Below, piece by piece: positions 53,388 through 62,440 of a DNA stretch of 64,000 nt. Location of the stretch: positions 806,001-870,000 of the forward strand of contig NZ_BPIG01000002.1 of the NCBI RefSeq assembly GCF_026003995.1. The letters are read 5' to 3'. The notes beneath the pieces are model-generated. The model did not search any database, was not told where the DNA came from, and was given only the letters and a program-made list of their open reading frames with translations. The stretch comes from Tepidiforma sp. GTDB taxonomy: Bacteria; Chloroflexota; Dehalococcoidia; Tepidiformales; Tepidiformaceae. The stretch's first letter is position 1, and each line of letters starts with the position of its first letter. The position numbers and the translations under genes were made by a program.

Positions 53388-53416
53388 CTGACCATGCCGC
53401 CCGCCTGCGCGATACT
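53388..53416 (+). promoter_or_regulatory. Promoter giving a probable leaderless ispD mRNA
   Basis: CTGACC (53388-53393), 17-base spacer, GATACT (53411-53416), six bases to the GTG start at 53423. Confidence 0.5.
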
Positions 53417-53422
53417 GCCCGC

Positions 53423-54098
53423 GTGCCCACCGATGCCGTCATCGTCGCGGCCGGCGCCTCCACCCGCTTCGGCGCCGCCGATAAGCTGACCGCCGACTGC
53501 GCCGGCCGGCCCCTCATCGCCTGGTCGCTCTCCGCCTTCGAAGCCGTCAGCGGCCTCGGCTGCCTCGTCATCGTCGCTGCTCCCGGCCGCGAAGCCGAGT
53601 TCGAGGCGCTCGCCGCGCAGTGGTGTCCCCGCGCCTGCTTCCGGGTCGTCCCCGGGGGCGCGCGCCGCCGCGACAGTGTCGAAGCCGGCCTCCGCGCCTG
53701 CGCCTCCCGCTACGTCGCCATCCACGACGGCGCGCGCCCCCTCGTGACGCCCGCCATCGTCGAGCGCGTCATCGCCGCCGCCGAGGGGCCGCCCCGGCGC
53801 CATCGCCGCCGTCCCCGTCACCGACACCATCAAAGAAGTGCGCGGCGGCGTCATCGTCGGCCACCCCGACCGCTCGCTGCTCTGGGCCGCGCAGACGCCC
53901 CAGGTGGTCCTCCGCCAGGCCTGGCTCGATGCCGCCGCCATGTCCGACGACGACGAAACCGACGACGCCGCCATGCTCAGCCGCCTCGGCCTCGAATGCG
54001 CCGTCGTCGAAGGCAGCCACGACAACCTCAAAGTCACCCGCCCGCTCGACCTCGACATCGCTGCCCGTCTCCTCGCCGCCCGGGGGGATGCCCCGTGA
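53423..54098 (+). CDS. ispD: 2-C-methyl-D-erythritol 4-phosphate cytidylyltransferase (frameshift at about 53793)
   Basis: Third step of the MEP pathway. GTG start. Family signature AVIVAAGASTRFGAADKLTADCAGRPLIAWSL (split here: VIVAAGASTRFG, then DKL) at the N-terminus; HDGARPLVTPAIV in the middle. The run of four C at 53792-53795 contains one base too many: with three the frame continues PPGAIAAVPVTDTIKEV, WAAQTPQVVLRQAWLDAA and DDETDDAAMLSRLG, giving 224 residues, normal for IspD. The stop overlaps the ispF start as GTGA. Confidence 0.93.
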
Positions 54099-54577
54099 GC
54101 GCGCCCTTCCGGGTCGGCATCGGCGAGGACCTCCACCCCGTCGACGATTCCCGCCACCTCATCCTCGGCGGCGTCATCATCGAAGAAGGGCCCGGCCTGC
54201 GCGGCCACAGCGACGCCGACGTCCTCCTCCACGCCATCACCGACGCGGTGCTCGGCGCCGCCGCCCTCGGCGATATCGGCCAGCACTTCCCGCCCGCCGA
54301 CCCGCGCTACGCCCACGCCGATAGCGCCGACTTCCTCCGCACCGCGCTCCGCCTCGCCCGCGAAGCCGGCTGGCACCCCGGCAACATCGACGCCGTCATC
54401 CGTGCCGAGCGGCCCCGCCTCGCGCCCTACATCCCCCACATCCGCGAGCGCATCGCCGCCATCGCCGGCCTCGAGCCCGCCGCCGTCAGCGTCAAAGCGA
54501 AGACGGGCGAGGGCCTCGACGCCGTCGGCCGCGGCGAGGCGATGGCCGCCGTCGCCGTCGTCCTGCTCTACCGCTGA
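54095..54577 (+). CDS. ispF: 2-C-methyl-D-erythritol 2,4-cyclodiphosphate synthase
   Basis: 160 residues from the GTG at 54095. Metal-binding Asp and His in RVGIGEDLHPV, GGVIIEEGPGLRGHSDADVLLHAITDAVLGAA with the second His set, then GDIGQHFPP and the C-terminal KAKTGEGLDAVGRGEAMAA. Overlaps ispD by four bases. The uncorrected frame would merge the first half of ispD with ispF into an apparent fusion; the corrected frame shows two separate, coupled genes. Confidence 0.95.
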   Translation: MSAPFRVGIGEDLHPVDDSRHLILGGVIIEEGPGLRGHSDADVLLHAITDAVLGAAALGDIGQHFPPADPRYAHADSADFLRTALRLAREAGWHPGNIDAVIRAERPRLAPYIPHIRERIAAIAGLEPAAVSVKAKTGEGLDAVGRGEAMAAVAVVLLYR

Positions 54578-54634
54578 ACCTTCCCTTCTCCGCCGGCTCG
54601 TGCCCGTAGCCGCCCCCGGGGCTAGGCTGGAAGC

Positions 54635-55228
54635 GTGGGCAAACGCCTCTTCGACGTCACCCTCGTCCTGCTCAGTGCCCCCCTCTGGGTTCCCATCACC
54701 CTCGTCGCCGCCCTCCTGCTCGCCATCGACCTCGGCGGCAACCCGTTCTTCCTCCAGAAGCGCATCGGCCTGCACGGCCGCCCGTTCACGATGATCAAGC
54801 TCCGCACCATGCGTCACGCCCGCCCCGGCAAAGAAGACCGCTACGTCATCGACGACTTCACGACGTTCGTCTTCTCGCCGCCCGGTAAGCCGAACCCCCG
54901 CATCACCCGGCTCGGCGCCTTCATGCGTAAGACCTCCATCGACGAGCTCCCGAATCTCATCAACGTCCTCAAAGGCGATATGAGCCTCGTCGGCCCCCGG
55001 CCCGAGATTCCCGAGATCGTCGCCCAGTACCCGCCGCACTACCACCGCCGCCACGAAGTCCTCCCCGGCATCGCCGGCCTCGCCCAGCTCAACGGGCGTT
55101 CGGATTTGACCTATGACGAAACGATTACCTACGATCTCGCCTACGTGGACGACCACTCCCTCCGCGGCGATATCGTCATCCTCCTGAAAACTCTCCTCGC
55201 AGTCCTCAAAGGGAGCGGCGCCCGGTGA
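54635..55228 (+). CDS. Bacterial sugar transferase (initiating phosphoglycosyltransferase)
   Basis: 197 residues, GTG start; TAGGCT ends six bases before it, suggesting a leaderless message. Single N-terminal membrane helix ([28 protein letters not shown]), then [24 protein letters not shown], the catalytic-type [28 protein letters not shown] and the C-terminal [13 protein letters not shown]. This monotopic family loads a sugar phosphate onto undecaprenyl phosphate as the first step of surface-glycan assembly. First gene of a six-gene operon; ends overlapping the next gene by four bases. Confidence 0.95.
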   Translation: MGKRLFDVTLVLLSAPLWVPITLVAALLLAIDLGGNPFFLQKRIGLHGRPFTMIKLRTMRHARPGKEDRYVIDDFTTFVFSPPGKPNPRITRLGAFMRKTSIDELPNLINVLKGDMSLVGPRPEIPEIVAQYPPHYHRRHEVLPGIAGLAQLNGRSDLTYDETITYDLAYVDDHSLRGDIVILLKTLLAVLKGSGAR

Positions 55229-57135
55229 ACCGCAGCTCCAGCCCCCTCGCCGCCCTCCGCCGCCTCGCGCCCGGCGACCCGCTCGGGACGCTCGTCGCCA
55301 TCGCGCTCGATGTTGCCGTCGTCGCCGTCGCGCTCGCCTGCGCGATGCTCCTCCGGTTCGATGCCGACGTCCCCCGCCGCAACGCCGAGTTCGTCGTCCG
55401 CGTTTTCCCCCTCATCGCCGCCGCCTACGTCGTCGGCAACTTCGTCTTCGGTGTCTACCGCACCGTCTGGGCGTACGGCTCGCTCGGCGACATCATCGGC
55501 CTCTTCCGCCCCGTCTTCCTCGTCACCATCCTCCTCTTCTGCGTCAACTTCTGGCTCGAAGAGCGCCTCCTCCCCCTCTCCGTCATCCTCATCACCGGCG
55601 CGCTCGTCTTCCCCGGGATGGCCGTCGTCAAGATGCGCACCCGCCTCCTCATCCGCCTGCCGTGGATGAACAACGGCGAGCGCCGCCTCCTCATCGTCGG
55701 CGCCGGCCACACCGGCCAGCTCCTCGCCCGCGAACTGCAGGCGAACCCCGACCTCCCCTACCAGCCCGTCGGCTTCGTCGACGACGATCCGAAGAAGCTC
55801 CACCACCGCATCCACGGCCTCAAAGTCCACGGCACCGTCGCCGAACTCGAACACGTCCTCGACCGGATGGACGCTGAGATCGTCGCCATCGCCCTCGACC
55901 GTCCGGCGGGCCACCTCGTGCGCGACATCGTCGGCACCTGCCAGCGCCGCAACATCCCCGTCCGCATGGTGCCCGGCGTCGATAACTGGGTGCTCGGCCA
56001 CGGCCACGATACCCTCCGCGAAATCACCCTCGACGACCTCCTCGGCCGCGAGCCCGTGCAGGTCGATTTCGCCGCCTGCAGCCAGTCCGTCCGCGACAAA
56101 GTCGTGCTCGTCACCGGCGCGGCCGGCTCCATCGGCTCCGAACTCTGCCGGCAGGTGCTCACCTTCCGACCGCGCGAACTCCACCTCCTCGACAACAACG
56201 AAACCGGCCTCCACGACCTCTCGCTCGAGCTTGCCGGCGTCTCGCCCGAGACCGCCATCCACCTCTGGGTCGGCAGCGTCGCCGAGGAGCCCCGCGTCCG
56301 CGAAGTCTTCGCCCGCGCCCGGCCCGACCTCGTCTACCACGCAGCCGCGCTCAAGCACGTGCCGCTCATGGAAGAGCACCCCGCCGAGGCTTTCCGCGTC
56401 AACGTCCTCGGCACGCTCTACTGCGCCACCGCCGCCCGCGAGGCCCAAACCGGCACCTTCGTCCTCATCTCGACCGATAAGGCGGTCCGCCCCAGCAGCG
56501 TCATGGGCGCCACCAAGCGCATCGCCGAGCTGCTCGTCATCGCCCTCGCCCGCGAATCCGCCCGTACCCGCTTCGCCGCCGTCCGCTTCGGCAACGTCAT
56601 GGGCTCCCGCGGCTCTGTCGTCCCGACGTTCATGAAGCAAATCGAGCGCGGCGGCCCCGTCACCGTCATGCACCCCGAAATGCAGCGCTACTTCATCTCC
56701 ATCCCGGAGGCCGTCTCGCTCGTCATCCAGGCCGGCACCTTCGGCGGCCGCGGCGATATCTACATGCTCGACATGGGCGAAGAGATCAACATCCTCGAAC
56801 TCGCCGAGCGGATGATCCGCCTCCGCGGGCTCCGCCCCGGCGAGGACATCGAAGTCGTCTTCACCGGGCCGCGCCCCGGCGAAAAGCTGCGCGAAGAGCT
56901 CGTCGCCGACTTCGAGCACCTCCAGCCCACGGCGCACCCCAAGGTCATGCGCCTCACCGCTTCCGTCGATGTCTCCGAGCGCGAAATCCTCCGCCTCATC
57001 GACGAAATCCGCGTCGTCATGTGGGGCGACCCCGAGGAAGTCCGCCGCCGCATCCACCTCGTCGCACGCCGCTTCTCCCTCGAAGAAGCCGCGTCCTCCA
57101 CCGACACCCCGGAAAGCGAGGCCCTGCCCTCGTGA
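55225..57135 (+). CDS. Membrane nucleotide-sugar 4,6-dehydratase/epimerase (CapD/WbpM/PglF family)
   Basis: 636 residues, GTG start. Four N-terminal membrane helices, a first Rossmann-like region (LLIVGAGHTGQLLARELQ), then the polysaccharide-biosynthesis catalytic domain: VVLVTGAAGSIGSELCRQVL, VYHAAALKHVPLMEEHP, ISTDKAVRPSSVMGATKRIAE (Ser...Met...Lys triad typical of WbpM-type enzymes rather than Tyr), VRFGNVMGSRGSVVP. Members dehydrate UDP-GlcNAc to the 4-keto-6-deoxy sugar. Same operon; overlaps neighbours by four bases on both sides. Confidence 0.95.
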   Translation: MNRSSSPLAALRRLAPGDPLGTLVAIALDVAVVAVALACAMLLRFDADVPRRNAEFVVRVFPLIAAAYVVGNFVFGVYRTVWAYGSLGDIIGLFRPVFLVTILLFCVNFWLEERLLPLSVILITGALVFPGMAVVKMRTRLLIRLPWMNNGERRLLIVGAGHTGQLLARELQANPDLPYQPVGFVDDDPKKLHHRIHGLKVHGTVAELEHVLDRMDAEIVAIALDRPAGHLVRDIVGTCQRRNIPVRMVPGVDNWVLGHGHDTLREITLDDLLGREPVQVDFAACSQSVRDKVVLVTGAAGSIGSELCRQVLTFRPRELHLLDNNETGLHDLSLELAGVSPETAIHLWVGSVAEEPRVREVFARARPDLVYHAAALKHVPLMEEHPAEAFRVNVLGTLYCATAAREAQTGTFVLISTDKAVRPSSVMGATKRIAELLVIALARESARTRFAAVRFGNVMGSRGSVVPTFMKQIERGGPVTVMHPEMQRYFISIPEAVSLVIQAGTFGGRGDIYMLDMGEEINILELAERMIRLRGLRPGEDIEVVFTGPRPGEKLREELVADFEHLQPTAHPKVMRLTASVDVSEREILRLIDEIRVVMWGDPEEVRRRIHLVARRFSLEEAASSTDTPESEALPS

Positions 57136-57740
57136 GCGAACCGCGCATCCACCCCACCGCCGAAGTTTCGCCCGCCGCCAGCATCGGCGCCGGCGCCTCC
57201 ATCTGGCACCACGCGCAGGTCCGCGAGCGCGCCAGCATCGGTCCCGGCTGCATCATCGGCAAAGGCGTCTACGTCGGCGCCGACGTCCGCATCGGCGCCA
57301 ACTGCAAGGTCCAGAACTACTCCTGCGTCTACGAAGGCAACACCCTCGAAGACGGCGTCTTCATCGGTCCCGAAGTCGTCCTCACCAACGACCGCTACCC
57401 GCGCGCCATCAACCCCGACGGCACCCTCAAAGCCGCCTCCGACTGGGACCTCTCCGGCTCCGTCATCCGCTACGGGGCAGCGGTCGGCGCGCGCTCCGTC
57501 ATCCTGCCAGGCCTCACCATCGGCCGCTGGGCGCTCGTCGCCGCCGGTTCGGTCGTCACCCGCGATGTCCCTGATTACGCGCTCGTCGCCGGCAACCCGG
57601 CCCGCCAGGTCGGCTGGGCCTGCGCCTGCGCCCGGCCCCTCGATGCCGGCCTCGCCTGCCACGCCTGCGGCCGCCGCTACCGCCTCGCCGGCGAAAGCCC
57701 CGGCCGTCTCGAACCACTCCCCTCCCCGGAGCCCGCATGA
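57132..57740 (+). CDS. Left-handed beta-helix N-acetyltransferase (WbpD-like) with C-terminal zinc ribbon
   Basis: 202 residues, GTG overlapping the previous stop (GTGA). Hexapeptide repeats run through residues 5-150 (IHPTAEVSPAASIGAGASIW, GPGCIIGKGVYVGADVRIG, IGRWALVAAGSVVTRDVP), with NYSCVYEGNTLEDGVFIGP typical of UDP-3-amino-uronate N-acetyltransferases. After the helix come CACARPLDAGLACHACGRRYRL, a four-Cys zinc-ribbon that is a recurrent tail in this subfamily. In the pathway it would acetylate the 3-amino group made by the next enzyme. Confidence 0.92.
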   Translation: MSEPRIHPTAEVSPAASIGAGASIWHHAQVRERASIGPGCIIGKGVYVGADVRIGANCKVQNYSCVYEGNTLEDGVFIGPEVVLTNDRYPRAINPDGTLKAASDWDLSGSVIRYGAAVGARSVILPGLTIGRWALVAAGSVVTRDVPDYALVAGNPARQVGWACACARPLDAGLACHACGRRYRLAGESPGRLEPLPSPEPA

Positions 57741-58831
57741 CTGCCGTCCCCCGCCCGTACATCCCCGTCGCCCGCCCCCATGTCGGCGAGGCCGAAAAGC
57801 GCGCCGTCATGGACGTCCTCGATTCGGGCCAGCTCGCCGCCGGGCCCCGCGTCGAAGCCTTCGAGCGCGCCTTCGCGGCCTACACCGGCGCGAAGCACGC
57901 CATCGCCGTGAACTCCGGCACCGCCGCCCTCATCGTCGCCCTGCAGGCCCACGGCGTCGGCCCCGGCCACGAAGTCATCACCACGCCCTTCAGCTTCATC
58001 GCCACCGCCACCAGCATCATCGCCTGCGGCGCCACCCCCGTCTTCGTCGATATCGACCCCTTCGACCTCAACCTCGACCCTGAGAAGGTCGAAGACGCCA
58101 TCACCGAGCGCACCCGCGCCATCATGCCGGTCCACCTCTACGGCCACCCCGCCCGCATCGCCGAGCTCGCCGAGCTCGCCGAGGATTTCTCCCTCGCCCT
58201 CATCGAAGACGCGGCCCAGGCCCACGGCGCCGAGCACGCCGGCCAGCGGGTCGGCACCTTCGGCACCGGCTGCTTCAGCTTCTACCCCACGAAAAACATG
58301 ACGACCGGCGAAGGCGGCATGATCACCACCAACGACGACGAGATCGCGCGCCGCGCCCGCATCATCCGCAACCATGGCCAGGAAGTCCGCTACCGCCACG
58401 ACCTCTTCGGCCTGAACTGGCGCATGCAGGACCTCAACGCCGCCATCGGCCTCGCCCAGCTCGAACAGCTCGAAGGCTGGACCGAAGCCCGCATCGCCAA
58501 CGCCGCCCGCCTCAGCAGCCTCATCCGCGGCTTCGAAACCCCGCGCGTCCGCGAGGGCGACCGCCACGTCTTCCACCAGTACACCATCCGCGTGCCTTCC
58601 GGCCGCGACCGCCTCCAGCAGCAGCTCCACGAGGCCGGCATCGGCAGCGCCATCCACTACCCGGTGCCCATCCACCGGCAGCCGGTCATCCAGCAGCTCG
58701 GCCTCGGCGAAGGCAGCTTCCCCGTTGCCGAAGCCGCCGCCGAGCACGTCCTCTCGCTGCCCGTCCATCCCGGCCTCGAACCCGAGGACATCGACTACAT
58801 CGCCGCCACGCTGAACCGCCTCCACAGCTGA
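57737..58831 (+). CDS. DegT/DnrJ/EryC1 sugar aminotransferase (WbpE-like)
   Basis: 364 residues, ATG overlapping the previous stop (ATGA). PLP enzyme with AVNSGTAALIVALQAHGVGPG, EVITTPFSFIATATSI, HLYGHPARI, IEDAAQAHGAEHAG and the Lys that forms the Schiff base in SFYPTKNMTTGEGGMI. Installs an amino group at C3 of a keto sugar, using glutamate. The C-terminal IHYPVPIHRQP is also family-typical. Confidence 0.96.
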   Translation: MTAVPRPYIPVARPHVGEAEKRAVMDVLDSGQLAAGPRVEAFERAFAAYTGAKHAIAVNSGTAALIVALQAHGVGPGHEVITTPFSFIATATSIIACGATPVFVDIDPFDLNLDPEKVEDAITERTRAIMPVHLYGHPARIAELAELAEDFSLALIEDAAQAHGAEHAGQRVGTFGTGCFSFYPTKNMTTGEGGMITTNDDEIARRARIIRNHGQEVRYRHDLFGLNWRMQDLNAAIGLAQLEQLEGWTEARIANAARLSSLIRGFETPRVREGDRHVFHQYTIRVPSGRDRLQQQLHEAGIGSAIHYPVPIHRQPVIQQLGLGEGSFPVAEAAAEHVLSLPVHPGLEPEDIDYIAATLNRLHS

Positions 58832-58872
58832 CCGCCGTGCGCAACGAACCCGCCCGCGCTACCCTCGAACCC

Positions 58873-59886
58873 GTGAACCGCACGCTCCGCGCTGCCGTCA
58901 TCGGCCTCGGCTCCATGGGCGCCAACCACGCCCGCGTCCTCGCCGATACCCCCGGCGTCGAACTCGTCGCCGTCGCCGACCCCGATGCCGAGCGCGTCCG
59001 CAAGGCCATCCAGGGCCGCCCCATCCCCGGCTTCGCCTCCCCTGCCGCCCTCCTCGCCGAGACGCGCCCCGATTTCGTCAGCGTCGTCGTCCCGACGGGC
59101 CTCCACGAGGAAGTCGCGCTCGCCTGCATCGAGGCCGGCGCCCACGTCCTCGTCGAAAAGCCCATCGCCGCCACGCTCGAGGCAGCCCGCCGCATCGCCG
59201 CCGCCGCCGACCGCGCCGGCCTCCTCCTCACCGTTGGCCACATCGAGCGCTTCAACCCCGCCGTCCGCGAACTGAAGCGCCGCCTCGCCGAGGGCCAGGG
59301 CGGCCGCGTCCTCCAGGTCCGCGCGCGCCGCGTCGGCCCCTTTCCCCACCGCATCCGCGACGTCGGCGTCATCCACGACCTCGGCCCCCACGACATCGAC
59401 ATCATGCGCTACCTCCTCGACGACGACGTCGAGCGCGTCTACGCCGAATCCCGCTCCCACATCGCCACCGGCAACGAAGACCTCTTCGCCGGCATGCTCC
59501 GCTTCCGCGGCGGCGCGATGGGCCTCCTCGATATCAACTGGCTCACCCCCACCAAGGAGCGCACCCTCACCGTCCTCTGCGAGCGCGGCATGTTCACCGT
59601 CGACTACGCCGCGCAGGTGCTCTGCTTCTACGAGAACTACGCCGCCGCCGCGAAAGAGGGCGTCTATGCCTCCGTCACCGAAGGCCCGATGACCCGCTAC
59701 CCCATCCCGAACCGCGAACCGCTCCGCGTCGAGCTCGAGGCCTTCCGCGATGCCATCCTCGCCGGCGGCCCCGCGCCCGTCCCCGCCGCCGACGGCATCG
59801 CCGCCCTCGCCATCGCCGAAGCCCTCGTCCGCTCCGGCGAAACCGGCCTCCCCGTCAGCCTCGACGAGGTCGCGACCCTCCCATGA
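58873..59886 (+). CDS. Gfo/Idh/MocA-family oxidoreductase (WbpB-like)
   Basis: 337 residues from the GTG at 58873; an upstream GTG at 58837 would add 12 residues. N-terminal Rossmann motif LRAAVIGLGSMGANHARVLAD, EKPIAATLEAARRIA and VGHIERFNPAVREL with the catalytic-region His/Glu, DLGPHDIDIMRYLL. In this context it would oxidise C3 of UDP-N-acetylglucosaminuronic acid, so that the aminotransferase can act. Four-base ATGA overlap with the next gene. Confidence 0.92.
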   Translation: MNRTLRAAVIGLGSMGANHARVLADTPGVELVAVADPDAERVRKAIQGRPIPGFASPAALLAETRPDFVSVVVPTGLHEEVALACIEAGAHVLVEKPIAATLEAARRIAAAADRAGLLLTVGHIERFNPAVRELKRRLAEGQGGRVLQVRARRVGPFPHRIRDVGVIHDLGPHDIDIMRYLLDDDVERVYAESRSHIATGNEDLFAGMLRFRGGAMGLLDINWLTPTKERTLTVLCERGMFTVDYAAQVLCFYENYAAAAKEGVYASVTEGPMTRYPIPNREPLRVELEAFRDAILAGGPAPVPAADGIAALAIAEALVRSGETGLPVSLDEVATLP

Positions 59887-61157
59887 ACGTCGCCGTCATC
59901 GGCATCGGCCGCATCGGCCTGCCCCTCGCCGTCACCATCGCCTCCCGCGGCCACCGCGTCACCGGCTGCGACATCGACGCCGATCGCGTCGAGCGCATCA
60001 ACCGCGCCGAAAACCCCCTGCCCGATGAGGCCGGCCTCGGCGAACTCCTCGCGCGCACCATCGCCGACGGCTCCTTCCGCGCCACGACCGACACCGCCGC
60101 CGGCGTCCGCGACGCCGCGGTCATCCTCTTCGCCGTCCGCGTCGACGTCGATGCCGACGGCCGCGCCGATCTCAGCCACCTGCTCGCCGCGGTCGATGCC
60201 GTCGCCCCGGCGCTCGCGCCCGGCGCCCTCTGCATCTTCGATACCACCCTCCCGGTCGGCACCACCCGGCGCGTCCTCGCGCCACGCCTCGAACAGGGCG
60301 GCCGCCGCCTCGGGGCCGACCTCCACGTCGCCTTCTCCCCCGAGCGCCTCCTCATGGGCCGCGTCATCGAAGACCTCACGAAGTACCCGAAAGTCGTCGG
60401 CGGCGTCGACCCCGAGGGCGGCCGCCTCGCCGCCGACTTCTACCGCCAGACGTTCGGCGGCGAAGTCCTCCTCCTCTCCTCGGCCGAGGCCGCCGAGCTT
60501 TCGAAACTCGCCGAAGGCGCGTACCGCGACCTCAACATCGCCCTCGCCAACGAGCTCGCCATGGTCGCCGACGTCCACGTCCTCGATATCGCGGAGGTCA
60601 TCCGCGCCGCCAACTCCCAGCCCTACTCCCACATCCACGTCCCGGGCACCGGCGTCGGCGGCCACTGCATCCCCGTCTACCCCCGCTTCCTCATGCAGGG
60701 CGAAGGCCCCTCGGCCCTCTCCGCCCTCGGCCGCGCCGTCAACGATGCCATGCCCGGCTACGTCGTCCGCCGCCTCGCGGCCCTCCTCGGCGGGCTCGAA
60801 GGCCGGCGCGTCCTCGTCCTCGGCCTCACCTTCCGCCCGGACGTCGCGGTCACGTTCCACACCAACGCCGTCGACCTCCGCCGCGAACTCGAAGCGCTCG
60901 GCGCGAGCGTCGAGGGTCACGACCCGCTGCTCAGCCCGGAGGGCATCGCCTCGCTCGGCTTCGAACGCGCCGCCGAGCCCCTCGCCGGCTACGACGCGGC
61001 CATCGTCCACAGCTACCACCGCGCCTACGCCGGCCTCGACTGGGCGCGCATCGCCCCGGTCGTCGTCGATGCCCGCAACGCCCTCGACCGCGCTGCCGTC
61101 GAAGCGGCCGGCGTCCGCTACCTCGGCGTCGGCCGGCCGCCGACTCCCGTCCGCTAA
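59883..61157 (+). CDS. UDP-N-acetyl-hexosamine 6-dehydrogenase (UDP-glucose/GDP-mannose dehydrogenase family)
   Basis: 424 residues. N-terminal NVAVIGIGRIGLPLAVTIASRGH; EVITY-equivalent FSPERLLMGRVIEDL; AAELSKLAEGAYRDLNIALANE; catalytic Cys in GTGVGGHCIPVYPRFL; C-terminal GRRVLVLGLTFRPDV followed by the nucleotide domain. Oxidises the C6 hydroxyl of UDP-GlcNAc or UDP-ManNAc to a carboxylate in two NAD+-dependent steps; WbpA-like or WecC-like. Last gene of the operon; its end overlaps the converging aminotransferase by four bases. Confidence 0.95.
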   Translation: MNVAVIGIGRIGLPLAVTIASRGHRVTGCDIDADRVERINRAENPLPDEAGLGELLARTIADGSFRATTDTAAGVRDAAVILFAVRVDVDADGRADLSHLLAAVDAVAPALAPGALCIFDTTLPVGTTRRVLAPRLEQGGRRLGADLHVAFSPERLLMGRVIEDLTKYPKVVGGVDPEGGRLAADFYRQTFGGEVLLLSSAEAAELSKLAEGAYRDLNIALANELAMVADVHVLDIAEVIRAANSQPYSHIHVPGTGVGGHCIPVYPRFLMQGEGPSALSALGRAVNDAMPGYVVRRLAALLGGLEGRRVLVLGLTFRPDVAVTFHTNAVDLRRELEALGASVEGHDPLLSPEGIASLGFERAAEPLAGYDAAIVHSYHRAYAGLDWARIAPVVVDARNALDRAAVEAAGVRYLGVGRPPTPVR

Positions 61158-62335
61158 TCCGCGGCCGTCCCCAGCCGCGCCGCCGCCGCATCCAGCCCGG
61201 CCCGCAGGTCGGCCGGGAAGCCCTGCTCCCGCAGCAGCTTGCCGAACGCGTTCAGGAAGTAGAGCACGTTCCCCGGCGTCGAGCTCTCGCCCATCAGACC
61301 GACCCGCCACACCTTCCCCTTCAGGTCGCCGAGGCCGCCGCCGACTTCGATGCCGAACCGCCGCAGCAGCGCGCCCCGCACCGCCGTGTCCTCCACCCTT
61401 TCCGGGATGCGCACCGTCGTCAGCACTGGCAGCCGGTAGCCCGCCTTCGCATGGAGCGTCAACCCCATCGCCTCCAGCCCGGCCTGCAGCGCCCGGCCGT
61501 TCCGCTCGTGCCGCGCCCAGCGCGCCTCCAGCCCTTCCTCCAGCACCAGCCGCAGCGCCTCGTGCAGCGCGTAGATCATCGAAATCGGCGCCGTGTGGTG
61601 GTACACGCGCCGCTCGTCCCAGTACGCCTCGAGCAGCTGCAGGTCGAGATACCACGTGTTGCAGGGCGTCTCCCGCCGGCGCACCACATCCCACGCCCGC
61701 GGCGAAAGCGTGATTGGCGCGGCCCCCGGCGGCGCGCTCAGGCACTTCTGCGTCCCCGAATAGACCGCGTCCGCGCCCCACGCGTCGGCCCGCACCGGCA
61801 CCCCGCCGAGCGACGTCACGCAGTCGACCAGCAGGAGCGCCCCTGCCTCCCGGGCGATGCGCGCGAACGGCTCTACCGGCGTCTCCGCCCCGGTCGAGGT
61901 CTCTGCGTGGACGATCGCCACCAGCTTCACGTTCCCCGCCGCCCGGACCGCCGCCTCCACCACCGCCGCGTCCGCCGGTTCGCCCCACGGCGACTGCACC
62001 CGGGTCACTTCGCCGCCGGCCCGCTCCGCCATCTGCGCGATCCGCTCGCCGAAGTAGCCGCAAATCCCCACGACCACCCGGTCGCCCGGCTCCACGAGGT
62101 TCATCACCGCAGCTTCCATGCCGCTCGTCCCCGTGCCGGGCGTCGCCAGCGTCACCTCGTTGTCCGTCTGCAGCACCTCGCGGAGCATCCCGCGGCACTC
62201 GTCCATCGCCCTCAGGAAATCCGGGTCGAGGTGGCCCAGGAGCGGCTTCGTCATCGCCGCGAGCACGCGCGGGTGCGCTCCGCTCGGCCCGGGGCCCATC
62301 AGGATGCGGTTCGGGGGAGTAAACGTCGTCGGCAT
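61154..62335 (-). CDS. Class V aminotransferase (alanine-glyoxylate / serine-pyruvate type)
   Basis: 393 residues. PLP-fold type I, class V: MGPGPSGAHPRVLAAMTKPLLGHLDPDF, GTGTSGMEAAVMNLVEPGD, HAETSTGAETPVE, LLLVDCVTSLGGVPV and the Schiff-base Lys in YSGTQKCLSAPPG. The C-terminal GEVGGGLGDLKGKVWRVGLMG pattern (here IEVGGGLGDLKGKVWRVGLMG) also fits. Likely transfers the amino group from serine or alanine to glyoxylate or pyruvate. Divergent from the acyl-CoA dehydrogenase; 105 bases between starts. Confidence 0.94.
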   Translation of the reverse strand: MPTTFTPPNRILMGPGPSGAHPRVLAAMTKPLLGHLDPDFLRAMDECRGMLREVLQTDNEVTLATPGTGTSGMEAAVMNLVEPGDRVVVGICGYFGERIAQMAERAGGEVTRVQSPWGEPADAAVVEAAVRAAGNVKLVAIVHAETSTGAETPVEPFARIAREAGALLLVDCVTSLGGVPVRADAWGADAVYSGTQKCLSAPPGAAPITLSPRAWDVVRRRETPCNTWYLDLQLLEAYWDERRVYHHTAPISMIYALHEALRLVLEEGLEARWARHERNGRALQAGLEAMGLTLHAKAGYRLPVLTTVRIPERVEDTAVRGALLRRFGIEVGGGLGDLKGKVWRVGLMGESSTPGNVLYFLNAFGKLLREQGFPADLRAGLDAAAARLGTAAD

Positions 62336-62440
62336 GCCGCCGATCCTACCCCCTGCGCTTCGCTGCCGCCTCCCTCCCGCCCACAGCCCCTTTTTCGACG
62401 CGCGTGTACAATCGAGCCACTACCACACGTGAGGTTTTCC

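Noticed and set aside
53423-54577. Bifunctional IspDF enzyme
   Set aside because: The middle of the open frame is not IspD-like; the true IspD C-terminal half is in another frame and ends before ispF.
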